Assembly (NCBI GenBank): GCA_937898195.1 | Contig: CALEJD010000028.1 | Span: 1-32,433, forward strand | Direction: 5' to 3' | Length of the DNA stretch: 32,433 bases | Source of the DNA: an uncultured Clostridia bacterium | GTDB taxonomy: Bacteria > Bacillota > Clostridia > Oscillospirales > Acutalibacteraceae | In this document: piece by piece, positions 23,987 to 31,391 of the stretch | Layout of the letters: every line of letters begins with the position of its first letter | Position numbering within the stretch: the stretch's first letter is position 1 | Program-made: the position numbers and the translations under genes | Notes under the pieces: model-generated | Told to the model about the DNA's origin: nothing | The model's database searches: none | Seen by the model: the letters and a program-made list of their open reading frames with translations, nothing else

Positions 23987-24655
23987 TTACAATACATATA
24001 CGCCTGATTCAAGAACAACAATTTCTTTGCCACAAGAACGTAAATATTTATAAACTGGTTCGTCAAAGATTCTGAAATCATTAACTGAATAATCAGTAAG
24101 ATTTATTGTGCGAACCTTATTTGAGTCTCTGTTACAAATAAACAACTCGTTATCATATTTTGAAATTGATATTGGATGTTCAAATGTGTTTGAGTCTTTT
24201 GAACCGATTCTCATACTGAATTTTTTATGTGAAACTGAATAGCTGACAACACAGTTAAGATCTGGAATAACGCTCCAAATCTGACGGTCATCATAAACTG
24301 CACCACAAATTTCACAGCCCTGATAAAGCAAGTCACTTGACCAGACCATATCACCCGTTGGAGAGAAAAATCCTGTTTCGCCACTTGGATAAACAACTAC
24401 AACTTGTTTAGATGGCAATATATCAGCATCACAAGAAACATAGTCACCTAATTGCTCTGCTATTTTTTTGTATTCCGGACCAAATTTGTTCAAAAGATAA
24501 ACACTTTTTGTTACCGGAGTGTTTTGCATTCTTTTTATATCGTATCCATAAAAGCTGACTCTTGCCGAACCATTTTCAAGAGTCTTTTTTCGAGTGTAAA
24601 TGATACCGTTTGAGAATGCGATGATGTCATAAATTGAATCACAGATTTTCTGCAT
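23987..24655 (-). CDS. Hypothetical protein, beta-rich
   Basis: A 222-residue protein that I cannot assign. It is rich in short beta strands spaced like blades of a propeller (IIAFSNGIIYTRKK, QVVVVYPSGETGFFSPTGDM, QIWSVIPDLNCVVSYS, ELFICNRDSNKVRTINL, KEIVVLESGVYVL), with several Cys and Tyr residues and no signal peptide or membrane segment. The ATG at 24655 has GGTGAG upstream and a good promoter lies at 24706-24734. It is followed 27 nt later by the DUF1292 gene, so the two are co-transcribed. The pattern suggests a small soluble beta-propeller-like or repeat protein, but this is only visual. Confidence 0.75.
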   Translation of the reverse strand: MQKICDSIYDIIAFSNGIIYTRKKTLENGSARVSFYGYDIKRMQNTPVTKSVYLLNKFGPEYKKIAEQLGDYVSCDADILPSKQVVVVYPSGETGFFSPTGDMVWSSDLLYQGCEICGAVYDDRQIWSVIPDLNCVVSYSVSHKKFSMRIGSKDSNTFEHPISISKYDNELFICNRDSNKVRTINLTDYSVNDFRIFDEPVYKYLRSCGKEIVVLESGVYVL

Positions 24656-24705
24656 AAACTCACCGCTATATATAAATTTTAAAATAGTATTCTTCGTGTT
24701 TTTAT

Positions 24706-24734
24706 ATTGTACTATTTTTTTCTCAATCGGTCAA
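24706..24734 (-). promoter_or_regulatory. Promoter of the hypothetical-DUF1292-(6S) unit
   Basis: Minus-strand TTGACC (24734-24729), 17-bp spacer, TACAAT (24711-24706), 50 bp upstream of the start codon. Confidence 0.78.
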
Positions 24735-24744
24735 TATGATAAAC

Positions 24745-24912
24745 TTAACAATTTTGTCTTAATTTGTTCTTGCATTTTTCGTCTTTATTCAAACATTCTT
24801 TGTTGGTGCAATAGACTTTACACTCACCATCAGCATTACAGACTTCTACAAAAATCACATTTTTCCCAAAATGCGTGCAAAACTGCTCATAAGTTCTTCT
24901 AATCTCTGACAC
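24745..24912 (-). CDS. Cysteine-rich small protein of unknown function
   Basis: A 55-residue protein starting at GTG (24912) with AAGAGGTGA about 4 nt upstream, a strong initiation signal that argues it is real. It has seven cysteines (positions 12, 25, 31, 35, 40, 47 and 55), six of them in the last 31 residues with spacing CX5CX3CX4CX6CX7C. It is rich in Lys and Asn and has no signal peptide, so metal binding inside the cell seems more likely than disulfides. No family is recognised. It is divergent from the BofA-like gene. The frame continues upstream to an ATG at 24948 but without a ribosome binding site. Confidence 0.65.
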   Translation of the reverse strand: MSEIRRTYEQFCTHFGKNVIFVEVCNADGECKVYCTNKECLNKDEKCKNKLRQNC

Positions 24913-25002
24913 AAAATCACCTCTTATAATTTCTATGCATAAAAACATTATTTAAACAATAAAAATATTATGTCCAAAAAATATTTTTTTGAGGTGAAAA
25001 AA

Positions 25003-25266
25003 GTGCAATCAGCAAATGTTTTTCTTGGTATAATTTTTTCAATTTATACAATTATCATTTTTATTACATATATAAAATCCAAAAAGTTTTTTACAGCACT
25101 ACTTTTAACTGCTATGCAAGGCATTTGCGCACTTTTTGCGGTAAACTTTATTGGCAAATTTATTGAGGTGCATATTCCTGTTAACTATTGGACATTAGGA
25201 CTATCTTCGGTTGGCGGTGTTTCGGGGGTAATTCTTATGTTATTGTGTGATATTTTTATGTGTTGA
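25003..25266 (+). CDS. bofA: BofA-like membrane protein (pro-SigmaK processing inhibitor family)
   Basis: An 87-residue membrane protein, exactly the length of Bacillus BofA, which holds the SpoIVFB protease inactive until the forespore signals. Hydrophobic segments lie at about 5-24 and 30-51, and the C-terminal family signature is seen as NFIGKFIEVHIPVNYWTLGL and GGVSGVILMLLCDIF. The GTG start at 25003 has GAGGTG 6 nt upstream; an in-frame ATG at 24970 would place that site inside the gene. In many Clostridia BofA homologues are kept though the SigmaK checkpoint differs. The next gene's promoter overlaps its stop codon. Confidence 0.8.
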   Translation: MQSANVFLGIIFSIYTIIIFITYIKSKKFFTALLLTAMQGICALFAVNFIGKFIEVHIPVNYWTLGLSSVGGVSGVILMLLCDIFMC

Positions 25267-25291
25267 AATCACTGAAAAAGTATGCTAGAAT
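25263..25291 (+). promoter_or_regulatory. Promoter of the TRIC-family gene
   Basis: TTGAAA (25263-25268), 17-bp spacer, TAGAAT (25286-25291). The -35 overlaps the bofA stop codon. A short hairpin (GGAC/GTCC, around 25304-25317) lies in the leader. Confidence 0.7.
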
Positions 25292-25344
25292 ATTGTCGAA
25301 AAAAGGACGCTTATGTCCACCAATTTTATTAATCAGGAGTATTT

Positions 25345-25983
25345 ATGGATACTTTTTCACTCGCTATTGAACTTTTAGGTGTTATTGCTTTCGCGATTTC
25401 AGGTGCAATGGTTGCTATTAGACGAAAAACTGACCTTTTTGGTGTTATTCTTCTTGCAATTATCACGGCTTGTGGTGGTGGTCTTACAAGAGATGTAATT
25501 TTCAGTTTCTCTCCCCCTGCTGTTTTCAGTAGTTATCACCATCTCATTATATGTTTTCTTGTTGCACTTTTAGTTTTTATGTGTGCCAAGACTTTTAAAA
25601 AGTTTTATCTTGAAAATGAAATTAAAATTGAGCACATAAATGATATATTTGACGCATTAGGTCTTGGGGCTTTTGCAGTTATTGGTGTTAAAGTGGCAAT
25701 TCAGAATGGTTATGCAGACAGTGGTTTGATTTGTGTGAGTTGTGGTGCTATCACTTGTATTTGTGGCGGTATGCTTAGGGACGTTCTCACAAATTCAACA
25801 CCTTTTGTGCTTGTCAAGAGAATATATGCCCTTGCAGCCATTGCAGGTTCACTTACATATTACTTAATGTTCCTTGCAGGTATAAATGATAATTTCTCAA
25901 TTATTGCAGGTACGCTTGTTACATTTATTTTGAGAGTTCTTGCAATAATTTTTAAGTGGAATATGCCAAAGGCGATAGATTAA
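25345..25983 (+). CDS. TRIC-type cation channel family membrane protein (UPF0126)
   Basis: A 212-residue membrane protein built of two homologous halves of three helices plus a seventh helix, as in prokaryotic TRIC channels. Each half carries the glycine-rich helix break and conserved arginine: ACGGGLTRDVIF (42-53) and CICGGMLRDVLTN (138-150). ELLGVIAFAISGAMVAIRRK (9-28) is the usual N-terminal signature. These channels conduct potassium and other small cations; the physiological role in bacteria is little known. CAGGAG is the ribosome binding site, 7 nt before the ATG. It has its own promoter and a strong terminator. Confidence 0.92.
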   Translation: MDTFSLAIELLGVIAFAISGAMVAIRRKTDLFGVILLAIITACGGGLTRDVIFSFSPPAVFSSYHHLIICFLVALLVFMCAKTFKKFYLENEIKIEHINDIFDALGLGAFAVIGVKVAIQNGYADSGLICVSCGAITCICGGMLRDVLTNSTPFVLVKRIYALAAIAGSLTYYLMFLAGINDNFSIIAGTLVTFILRVLAIIFKWNMPKAID

Positions 25984-26013
25984 AAGAGGTTGCAATATGC
26001 AACCTCTTTTTTT
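25982..26013 (+). terminator. Terminator after the TRIC-family gene
   Basis: Thirteen-bp perfect stem (AAAAGAGGTTGCA/TGCAACCTCTTTT) with a 3-nt loop, overlapping the stop codon, followed by more Ts. It can also serve the opposing XRE gene. Confidence 0.92.
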
Positions 26014-26014
26014 C

Positions 26015-26040
26015 GGGACGCTGTGGGAATCGTCCCCTAC
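26015..26040. repeat. Possible interspersed palindromic element
   Basis: GGGACG (26015-26020) and CGTCCC (26031-26036) flank a 10-nt loop, ending in CCTAC. Minus-strand reading GTAGGGGACG...CGTCCC resembles small dispersed intergenic palindromes that I recall from related gut Clostridia. Only one copy is visible here, so it may simply extend the terminator region. Confidence 0.35.
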
Positions 26041-26041
26041 A

Positions 26042-27115
26042 TTATTCCAATATTTTAATTATTTCTTGAAATTCAGGTTTGGATTTAAATTCGTTGGATA
26101 ATGGGTAATGTTTTGTCATAAGTTCTTTCATACGAGTACACATATTCATTTCCCGATAATCTCTTTCTTGCTCATAAAATTTTGCTACCGTTTCTGTATT
26201 ATAAAAAGCAGAATCACATTGAATAGCATATTCAGCTGCAATTTTCAAATATTTCAGTGCTTCTTCCACTTTTCCTAATTCAAAATACAAATGTCCTAAA
26301 TGACCATAGTTATACACAAGATTCATCCAATTCTTTCCAAAATTATCGTTTTGATAAAATGTATGAAAAAGTGAATTTATTTCACTGATTATTTTAATTT
26401 TGTATTCGGCTGTAAAACCATTTTCGTAATAGCAATAATGAGCAAAAGAATTATCAAGTAAATAAAGTAGTTCTGTAATTGCAGTTTCACATACCTTACT
26501 GTGCGTTTCAACATCACCATTCATTGTTATTGCAATGTATTCCTTAGAATTAAGTAAAGAAGGCATTTCTGCAAGAATTTCATCTGCTTGTTTCTGATAG
26601 CTTTCATTATTTGTGCAACACGCTAACCTATGTAAATGCTGACAAACAATACGCTTTGACCACATTCTTATACTATCATCAGTACAATGCTTTTGGATAT
26701 TATCATAAATAGAAAGTAATTCCTGTGTTGCTTTTTCATCTTTATAATCACATTCACACCTTAAAAGTTCCATATACCTTACAAGAATACGATAATCTCC
26801 CGGAAACTCTTTAACTGCAACTTTAAATTTTGTAAATGTTTCAGCAGTTTCTTTAAGTCGCCACCTTTCATACAAATCAAGGAATTCATTGATTTTTTCT
26901 TCCTTTTTTGCCTTATCAACACCAAGCAAATCGTCAATAGTCACATTAAAGAAAGAGGCAATAACGGGAAGTGTTGTTATATCCGGGTAGGTTTCTCCCC
27001 TTTCCCATTTACTGATTGTTTGAAAAGAAACGCCTAAAAAATCCGCAAGAGTTTCTTGGGTTAATCCTTTTTCTTTACGTAGTTTTTTAATGTTTTCACC
27101 AAAATAAATTGTCAT
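26042..27115 (-). CDS. XRE-family transcriptional regulator with TPR-like C-terminal region
   Basis: A 357-residue protein. Residues 1-66 are a Cro/C1-type helix-turn-helix (GENIKKLRKEKGLTQETLAD, FLGVSFQTISKWERGETYPD). The rest is alpha-helical, with repeats resembling tetratricopeptide motifs; the clearest is YNYGHLGHLYFELGKVEEAL, continuing KYLKIAAEYAI. There is a cluster of cysteines and histidines at about 120-175. This type of regulator often binds a peptide or metabolite through the helical part, though no peptide gene is seen next to it. GAGGTGA precedes the ATG. Two inverted repeats and two possible promoters lie upstream, suggesting autoregulation. Confidence 0.9.
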   Translation of the reverse strand: MTIYFGENIKKLRKEKGLTQETLADFLGVSFQTISKWERGETYPDITTLPVIASFFNVTIDDLLGVDKAKKEEKINEFLDLYERWRLKETAETFTKFKVAVKEFPGDYRILVRYMELLRCECDYKDEKATQELLSIYDNIQKHCTDDSIRMWSKRIVCQHLHRLACCTNNESYQKQADEILAEMPSLLNSKEYIAITMNGDVETHSKVCETAITELLYLLDNSFAHYCYYENGFTAEYKIKIISEINSLFHTFYQNDNFGKNWMNLVYNYGHLGHLYFELGKVEEALKYLKIAAEYAIQCDSAFYNTETVAKFYEQERDYREMNMCTRMKELMTKHYPLSNEFKSKPEFQEIIKILE

Positions 27116-27135
27116 AAAATCACCTCAAAATATTT

Positions 27136-27149
27136 CTTGTAGCTACAAG
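27136..27149. promoter_or_regulatory. Palindromic operator candidate of the XRE gene
   Basis: Perfect 14-bp palindrome CTTGTAGCTACAAG, 21 bp upstream of the ATG. A minus-strand TTGACT lies immediately upstream and overlaps its edge, where a repressor would block transcription. Confidence 0.55.
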
Positions 27150-27185
27150 TCAATAGTAACTAATTTTTTTGAGTTTTACAATAAC

Positions 27186-27214
27186 ATTATAGGTGAATAA
27201 AATTCTCGTGTAAA
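27186..27214 (-). promoter_or_regulatory. Promoter of the XRE regulator gene
   Basis: Minus-strand TTTACA (27214-27209), 17-bp spacer, TATAAT (27191-27186). A perfect 9-bp inverted repeat AAAATTCTC/GAGAATTTT (27199-27207, 27215-27223) straddles the -35. Confidence 0.78.
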
Positions 27215-27242
27215 GAGAATTTTTCTATTATACTAAACATAC

Positions 27243-27274
27243 AAAAAACGCTTAGCCAATCTGCTAAGCGTTTT
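27243..27274 (-). terminator. Terminator of the PH-domain membrane protein gene
   Basis: Minus-strand 12-bp stem AAAACGCTTAGC/GCTAAGCGTTTT with a 6-nt loop and a T-rich 3' end, directly after the stop at 27279. Confidence 0.9.
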
Positions 27275-27278
27275 AATT

Positions 27279-27917
27279 TTATTCTTCATTTTCTTCAACT
27301 TTAACTTTCGCTTTATTCTTCTTAACTGGTTTAACAACCACATCAACTGGTTTATTTGCTTCTTCTTTTTCTTCGCGAGCTTTATCAGCGATTGCTTTCT
27401 TTCTGAAATGTTCTTCATTTCTCTGTTTATGCTCTTCTTCAAGTTTGGCTGCAATATCACGGGCACGTTTGAAATGACCACCCATTTTGATAAGGAACAA
27501 GTCAGCATCTGCAGGTGAAATTTCAACATATCTTTTTTCTTTATTGCTATTGTCGATTGAATAATGATAATAACCAATTACAAGCTTTTCATTTGAAAGT
27601 GAAGCATGTTTTGTATTCTTATTCTTCTCAACTGGTTTATTATCAATTTCAAAAATATTACCATAACCAATTCTTATTCTGATAAAAGGCCATTGGTGAA
27701 TAAATATTGCTTTATCTTCAAGGGTATAATATGTATTGAAAACTATTGGTAATAAAAATACAACATCAACGATTATAAGAAAAATGCCTAAGCCGTTGGT
27801 AAGACCTTTGTAATAAAGGAAATATGATAAAACAAACATACCGATAATCATAAGATGATATATTACCAAAGCTATATAAAGTGCTGGGCTTATTTTACTT
27901 TTGAATTTAGTCTTCAC
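27279..27917 (-). CDS. Membrane protein with bacterial PH domain (bPH_4-like)
   Basis: A 212-residue protein. It begins with KTKFKSKISPALY, a typical start of this family, then has two transmembrane helices (about 12-35 and 42-62). A compact beta domain follows (about 63-145) with YTLEDKAIFIHQWPFIRIRI, then the lysine-rich end of the domain, EKRYVEISPADADLFLIKM. Residues 150-212 are a highly charged Lys/Glu-rich tail, probably coiled or disordered. Function unknown. The GTG start at 27917 has GGGAGTGA 4 nt upstream. A longer frame to 28145 would run deep into the opposite TauE gene and is rejected. It is divergent from tauE-like genes with only 25 bp between start codons. Confidence 0.82.
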   Translation of the reverse strand: MKTKFKSKISPALYIALVIYHLMIIGMFVLSYFLYYKGLTNGLGIFLIIVDVVFLLPIVFNTYYTLEDKAIFIHQWPFIRIRIGYGNIFEIDNKPVEKNKNTKHASLSNEKLVIGYYHYSIDNSNKEKRYVEISPADADLFLIKMGGHFKRARDIAAKLEEEHKQRNEEHFRKKAIADKAREEKEEANKPVDVVVKPVKKNKAKVKVEENEE

Positions 27918-27942
27918 ACAAATCACTCCCGGAGGTTTTGTT

Positions 27943-28293
27943 TTGAATAATGTTAAAAAGTTTTTTGTTGGAATGCTGATTGGTGCAACAAATATAATTC
28001 TCGGCGCTGGTGGTGGGATGCTGACTGTTCCGTTATATTGCAAAATGGGTATGGAACAAAGCAAAGCCCAAATCAACGCAGTTGCAACAATTCTTCCAAT
28101 TACAATTATCAGTTCAATTATATATCTTCTTAACGGTAATGTCAACTTTTCAGATGCTTATGTTTTCTTACTGCCGGGACTTTTGGGTAGCGTTATCGGT
28201 ACTTTTTTAATCAAACGAATTAGTAATAATGCTTTGTCTTTCGTTTTTGCAATATTTATGATTTGGTCAGGAGTGAGACTTTTTATAAAATGA
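27943..28293 (+). CDS. TauE/SafE-family half transporter, first subunit
   Basis: A 116-residue, four-helix membrane protein equal to the N-terminal half of the usual 250-residue TauE/SafE anion exporter. The glycine-rich signature GAGGGMLTVP (21-30) is intact, followed by helices at about 45-65, 70-88 and 95-113. The TTG start has GGAGG 7 nt upstream. Its TGA overlaps the ATG of the next half-size paralogue (ATGA), so the two are translationally coupled and probably assemble into one transporter. The family exports sulfite, sulfoacetate and related organosulfur anions; the substrate here is unknown. Confidence 0.87.
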   Translation: MNNVKKFFVGMLIGATNIILGAGGGMLTVPLYCKMGMEQSKAQINAVATILPITIISSIIYLLNGNVNFSDAYVFLLPGLLGSVIGTFLIKRISNNALSFVFAIFMIWSGVRLFIK

Positions 28294-28649
28294 GTATGAC
28301 TTTATCAATTCTCGCAGGATTTTTAGCAGGAATTATCGGTTCAATGGGTTTCGGTGGTGGTGGAGTTTTAATAATTTTTTTAGTTGTGTTTGCGAATGTT
28401 CCACAAATCACGGCACAAGGAATAAATCTAATTTTCTTTATTCCCTGCGCTATTCTGTCGGTTATTATTTATGCAGTAAAAAAACAAATAGATTTTAAAG
28501 AGATTATTCCTGTTATACTAGGTGGAATATTAGGTGCTATTCCTGCAAGTTTTCTTTTAAATCTAATTGACACCCGTTATCTTTCAAAAATCTTTGCCGT
28601 TTTTTTGATTTCTATGGGTGTTGTATCTATAATGAAAATCAAGAAATAA
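28290..28649 (+). CDS. TauE/SafE-family half transporter, second subunit
   Basis: A 119-residue, four-helix membrane protein matching the second half of TauE/SafE. The signature GFGGGGVLIIF (20-30) sits at the same position as GAGGGMLTVP in the first subunit, showing that they are internal repeats on separate genes. The ATG at 28290 overlaps the preceding TGA, with AGGAGTGAG about 12 nt upstream. It ends just before the promoter of the glycosidase gene. As neither half alone would form the usual eight-helix fold, a heterodimer is the natural reading. Confidence 0.87.
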   Translation: MSMTLSILAGFLAGIIGSMGFGGGGVLIIFLVVFANVPQITAQGINLIFFIPCAILSVIIYAVKKQIDFKEIIPVILGGILGAIPASFLLNLIDTRYLSKIFAVFLISMGVVSIMKIKK

Positions 28650-28651
28650 TA

Positions 28652-28680
28652 TTGTAAGAAAATATTTTATATGTTAAAAT
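28652..28680 (+). promoter_or_regulatory. Promoter of the clan GH-A glycosidase gene
   Basis: TTGTAA (28652-28657), 17-bp spacer, TAAAAT (28675-28680), 28 bp before the ATG at 28709. Confidence 0.65.
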
Positions 28681-28708
28681 TATCCTATCAAAATTAGGTG
28701 GGATTCTC

Positions 28709-31189
28709 ATGAAAAAAGGCAAAAAATTTTTATTAGGAATTTTAGGCACACTCCTTTCACTTGTTATAATTCTTGGTATGGCTTTTATGGTGATAAAAGT
28801 GCCAACACTCACTATTGATTTCTCAAAACAATCAGAATTAACAGGTCGTGCTTCGGGATTTCTTTATGGTCTTGCTGAAAACGAAGTGCCTACAAGTGAA
28901 ATTACAGAAAGTATTGCTATAAATACACTTGCGACAAAACCTGCAGGTGGACTTCAGCACCCCATCGGTGATGTTAATCAGGTGTATAAGACATTCACTA
29001 ACGCAGGTGGCGAATATCTTTTCATTTATACGCAAGATATGTATGACACTTGGTATTATCAGTTTGACAGTCTTGAGCTTTATAATGAAAGAGTTAAGAA
29101 AACTGTTACTGAAATGGAAAACTCTGAATATAAAGACAAGTTAGTTTATTGTATTTATAACGAAATGGACAACGGCGTTTGGTTTGGCGACCATTGGGTT
29201 GAAGCAAATCGTTATAAATTCTATGAAGCTTGGAAATCTACATATCAAGTAGTTAAAGATATTAATCCTAAAGCAAAAATTGCGGGCCCAGGACATTGTG
29301 GTTACAATTATGATTGGAACAAAGAATTTTTGACATATTGCAAAGAAAACAACTGTATGCCAGATATGTTTGTATGGCACGAGCTTGCTGGCGAGCCTAA
29401 CTATTCAATCTATTGGATGAAATATCGTTTCAATGAGTTTAATGAAATGTGTGACGAATTAGGTGTGGAAAGATTACCAATATGCATTTCTGAATACGGA
29501 CTCATGCAGACTAATGGTATCCCCGGTGAATCTGTTAAATGGATATCCCGTCTTGAAGCAAGTGATATTTACGGTTGTGTTGCATATTGGCGACTTGCTA
29601 ATAACCTTGCAGAAACTGTTGCTGATGATGTAACCCCTAACTCAAACTATTGGGTTTATAAATTCTATGCTGATATGAAAGGCAAAGAATTAGATGTTAC
29701 TGAATGGGATATGTTCCACAGTAATATAGGCAACTGGCTTAAGGGCAAATATCCCCTTTTCAACAAGGGCTTTATCGGTATGGCAAGCTTCGATGAAAGC
29801 GAAAAGAAGTTTTATGTGCTTGCTGGTGGTAGTGCCGAAGATAGCAACATAAAAATTGAAAATATTGATGAAAAATATTTTAAAAATGGTGATAAGGTTA
29901 CAGTTAAGGTAACTTATGTTGATTTTAAGGGACTTGGTGGTGCAGTTTGTTCACCCGAAGAATGTATGACTAAAGTTGTTAAGGTTTCGGTTAATGCGAT
30001 TAAATTCACTCTCCCTTGCGAGCGTGAAAGTCAGTCATATTTCATTGAAATCACACCTTATGACAATGAAGAAGAAAGTAAAAACAAAAACAGAACACTT
30101 CGTTTTGAAGCAGAAGATGCAAAATTTGATGGTAACGCTTTTGTACCTGAATGGATTTCCTATGCAAGTTCAAAGGGATTAGTTGTTAAAGGTCTTGATA
30201 AGGAAAGTACAATAAAATTCACGGTTGATGTGGACAAAGCTGGCACTTATTCACTCGATTTTGTCTATGCAAACGGCGCAGTTGAACAAGGTAGAATTAC
30301 TGCTTTTGCACAAGTTTCAATAAATGGTGAAGAACAAGAAGTTAAATTTCCGTCAACAATTAAAGATGAATATATGGAATGTAAGACAATCATTGCAGAC
30401 CTTAAAAAAGGCAAAAATACAGTTCATATTAATGTGCTTAATGATGCAGTATTAACACTTGATTTTGTTGATGTTTCTCCATTTGATGATACTAATCCAG
30501 ATGTATATTTTGCACCTTTAAAATCAAGAAATGCTGACAAGAATGAGAATGCTTGGTCAGTTGTTGTGCCTTACGATACCACTTATCAAATTAATTTGTC
30601 AAAGCCTACTACCAAGTTAACTATAAACGGAATTGATAAAATATCATCAAGTGATACTGATAGCGTATTTTTGCATCGTGGTTATAACAAGGTAGTTTTA
30701 GACGACAACACTACTATTGAATATATTGGTCTTTATTCAAAAGTATTTACTCTTTCAACCATTTCCCCTGCTGATATGAAAGTTTTCAATGGTGCAACTA
30801 TTGAAGATGATACGAACACCACAAGTGGCAAGAGAATCGGTTGGATTGCATCTGATATGGGAAGTTATGCTACATTCAATGTAAATGCAGAAAAGGCTGG
30901 ATACTACAACTTCACTATTGAATATGCTAATAACGAAGAAGGCGGATATCACGACTATAATGTTGACCTTGTTGAGAGATATATCACATTTACTGTCAAT
31001 GGTGAAAATCGTGGTAATCATTTCTTCCGTAGCACTTATAGTTGGGAGCATTACAAAACAAAAACTGTTGTACTTTATTTAGAAGCTGGTGACAATGAAA
31101 TCAAACTTTCAAATGATGGCTCATACAGTTTTAACAACAGAGTTACCTATGCACCAAATATAGGTAGTATTCAGGTAAATCCGTTCTAA
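28709..31189 (+). CDS. Membrane-anchored clan GH-A glycoside hydrolase with two carbohydrate-binding-like domains
   Basis: An 826-residue surface enzyme. Residues 7-29 form a signal anchor. The barrel (about 45-325) resembles GH39/GH5/GH51-type enzymes: CIYNEMDNG gives the acid/base Glu152 at the end of strand 4, and PICISEYGLM gives the nucleophile Glu262 at strand 7. VAYWRLANN follows as strand 8. A beta domain occupies about 350-450. A CBM6/CBM35-like module (about 462-605) begins RTLRFEAEDAKFDG and includes KAGTYSLDFVYANGAVEQGR. A second module (about 690-826) has KAGYYNFTIEYANNEEGGYH and LEAGDNEIKLSNDGS. The exact family and substrate cannot be fixed by eye; plant or mucin-type polysaccharides are plausible. 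AGGTGGG is the ribosome binding site, and a terminator follows. Confidence 0.85.
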   Translation: MKKGKKFLLGILGTLLSLVIILGMAFMVIKVPTLTIDFSKQSELTGRASGFLYGLAENEVPTSEITESIAINTLATKPAGGLQHPIGDVNQVYKTFTNAGGEYLFIYTQDMYDTWYYQFDSLELYNERVKKTVTEMENSEYKDKLVYCIYNEMDNGVWFGDHWVEANRYKFYEAWKSTYQVVKDINPKAKIAGPGHCGYNYDWNKEFLTYCKENNCMPDMFVWHELAGEPNYSIYWMKYRFNEFNEMCDELGVERLPICISEYGLMQTNGIPGESVKWISRLEASDIYGCVAYWRLANNLAETVADDVTPNSNYWVYKFYADMKGKELDVTEWDMFHSNIGNWLKGKYPLFNKGFIGMASFDESEKKFYVLAGGSAEDSNIKIENIDEKYFKNGDKVTVKVTYVDFKGLGGAVCSPEECMTKVVKVSVNAIKFTLPCERESQSYFIEITPYDNEEESKNKNRTLRFEAEDAKFDGNAFVPEWISYASSKGLVVKGLDKESTIKFTVDVDKAGTYSLDFVYANGAVEQGRITAFAQVSINGEEQEVKFPSTIKDEYMECKTIIADLKKGKNTVHINVLNDAVLTLDFVDVSPFDDTNPDVYFAPLKSRNADKNENAWSVVVPYDTTYQINLSKPTTKLTINGIDKISSSDTDSVFLHRGYNKVVLDDNTTIEYIGLYSKVFTLSTISPADMKVFNGATIEDDTNTTSGKRIGWIASDMGSYATFNVNAEKAGYYNFTIEYANNEEGGYHDYNVDLVERYITFTVNGENRGNHFFRSTYSWEHYKTKTVVLYLEAGDNEIKLSNDGSYSFNNRVTYAPNIGSIQVNPF

Positions 31190-31221
31190 AAGCATTTATA
31201 TATTGTGTTAAATATTTGACA

Positions 31222-31250
31222 AAAAAAGGCACTTTTTAGTGTCTTTTTTT
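31222..31250 (+). terminator. Terminator of the clan GH-A glycosidase gene
   Basis: Twelve-bp stem (AAAAAAGGCACT/AGTGTCTTTTTT, one G-T pair) with a TTTT loop and a run of Ts. Confidence 0.88.
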
Positions 31251-31288
31251 GCTATTGTGCCAAAATTATTTTTATTATTTCTTTTCTA

Positions 31289-31317
31289 TTGATAATACTA
31301 TATTTATAATGTATAAT
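31289..31317 (+). promoter_or_regulatory. Promoter of oadA
   Basis: TTGATA (31289-31294), 17-bp spacer, TATAAT (31312-31317). It leaves a leader of about 65 nt before the ATG, with GGAGG at 31376-31380. Confidence 0.8.
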
Positions 31318-31391
31318 TATCACAATACAAATTAAATTGGGAAATATTTGTATTTTAAGAATTTAAACATGTGTTTGGAGGCAAAAAAACT

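Noticed and set aside
24696..24902. Plus-strand frame opposite the cysteine-rich miniprotein
   Set aside because: Poor initiation context, odd Cys/Phe-rich composition and overlap with a promoter; the minus-strand gene has the better signal.
25292..25344. Riboswitch in the leader of the TRIC-family gene
   Set aside because: The leader has about 45 nt with a single 4-bp hairpin, too small for any known aptamer plus expression platform.
27918..28145. Longer N-terminus for the PH-domain membrane protein (288 residues)
   Set aside because: It would run antisense through the tauE-like gene, is rich in Pro and Ile in an unnatural pattern, and lacks a ribosome binding site. The family start and a good site are at 27917.
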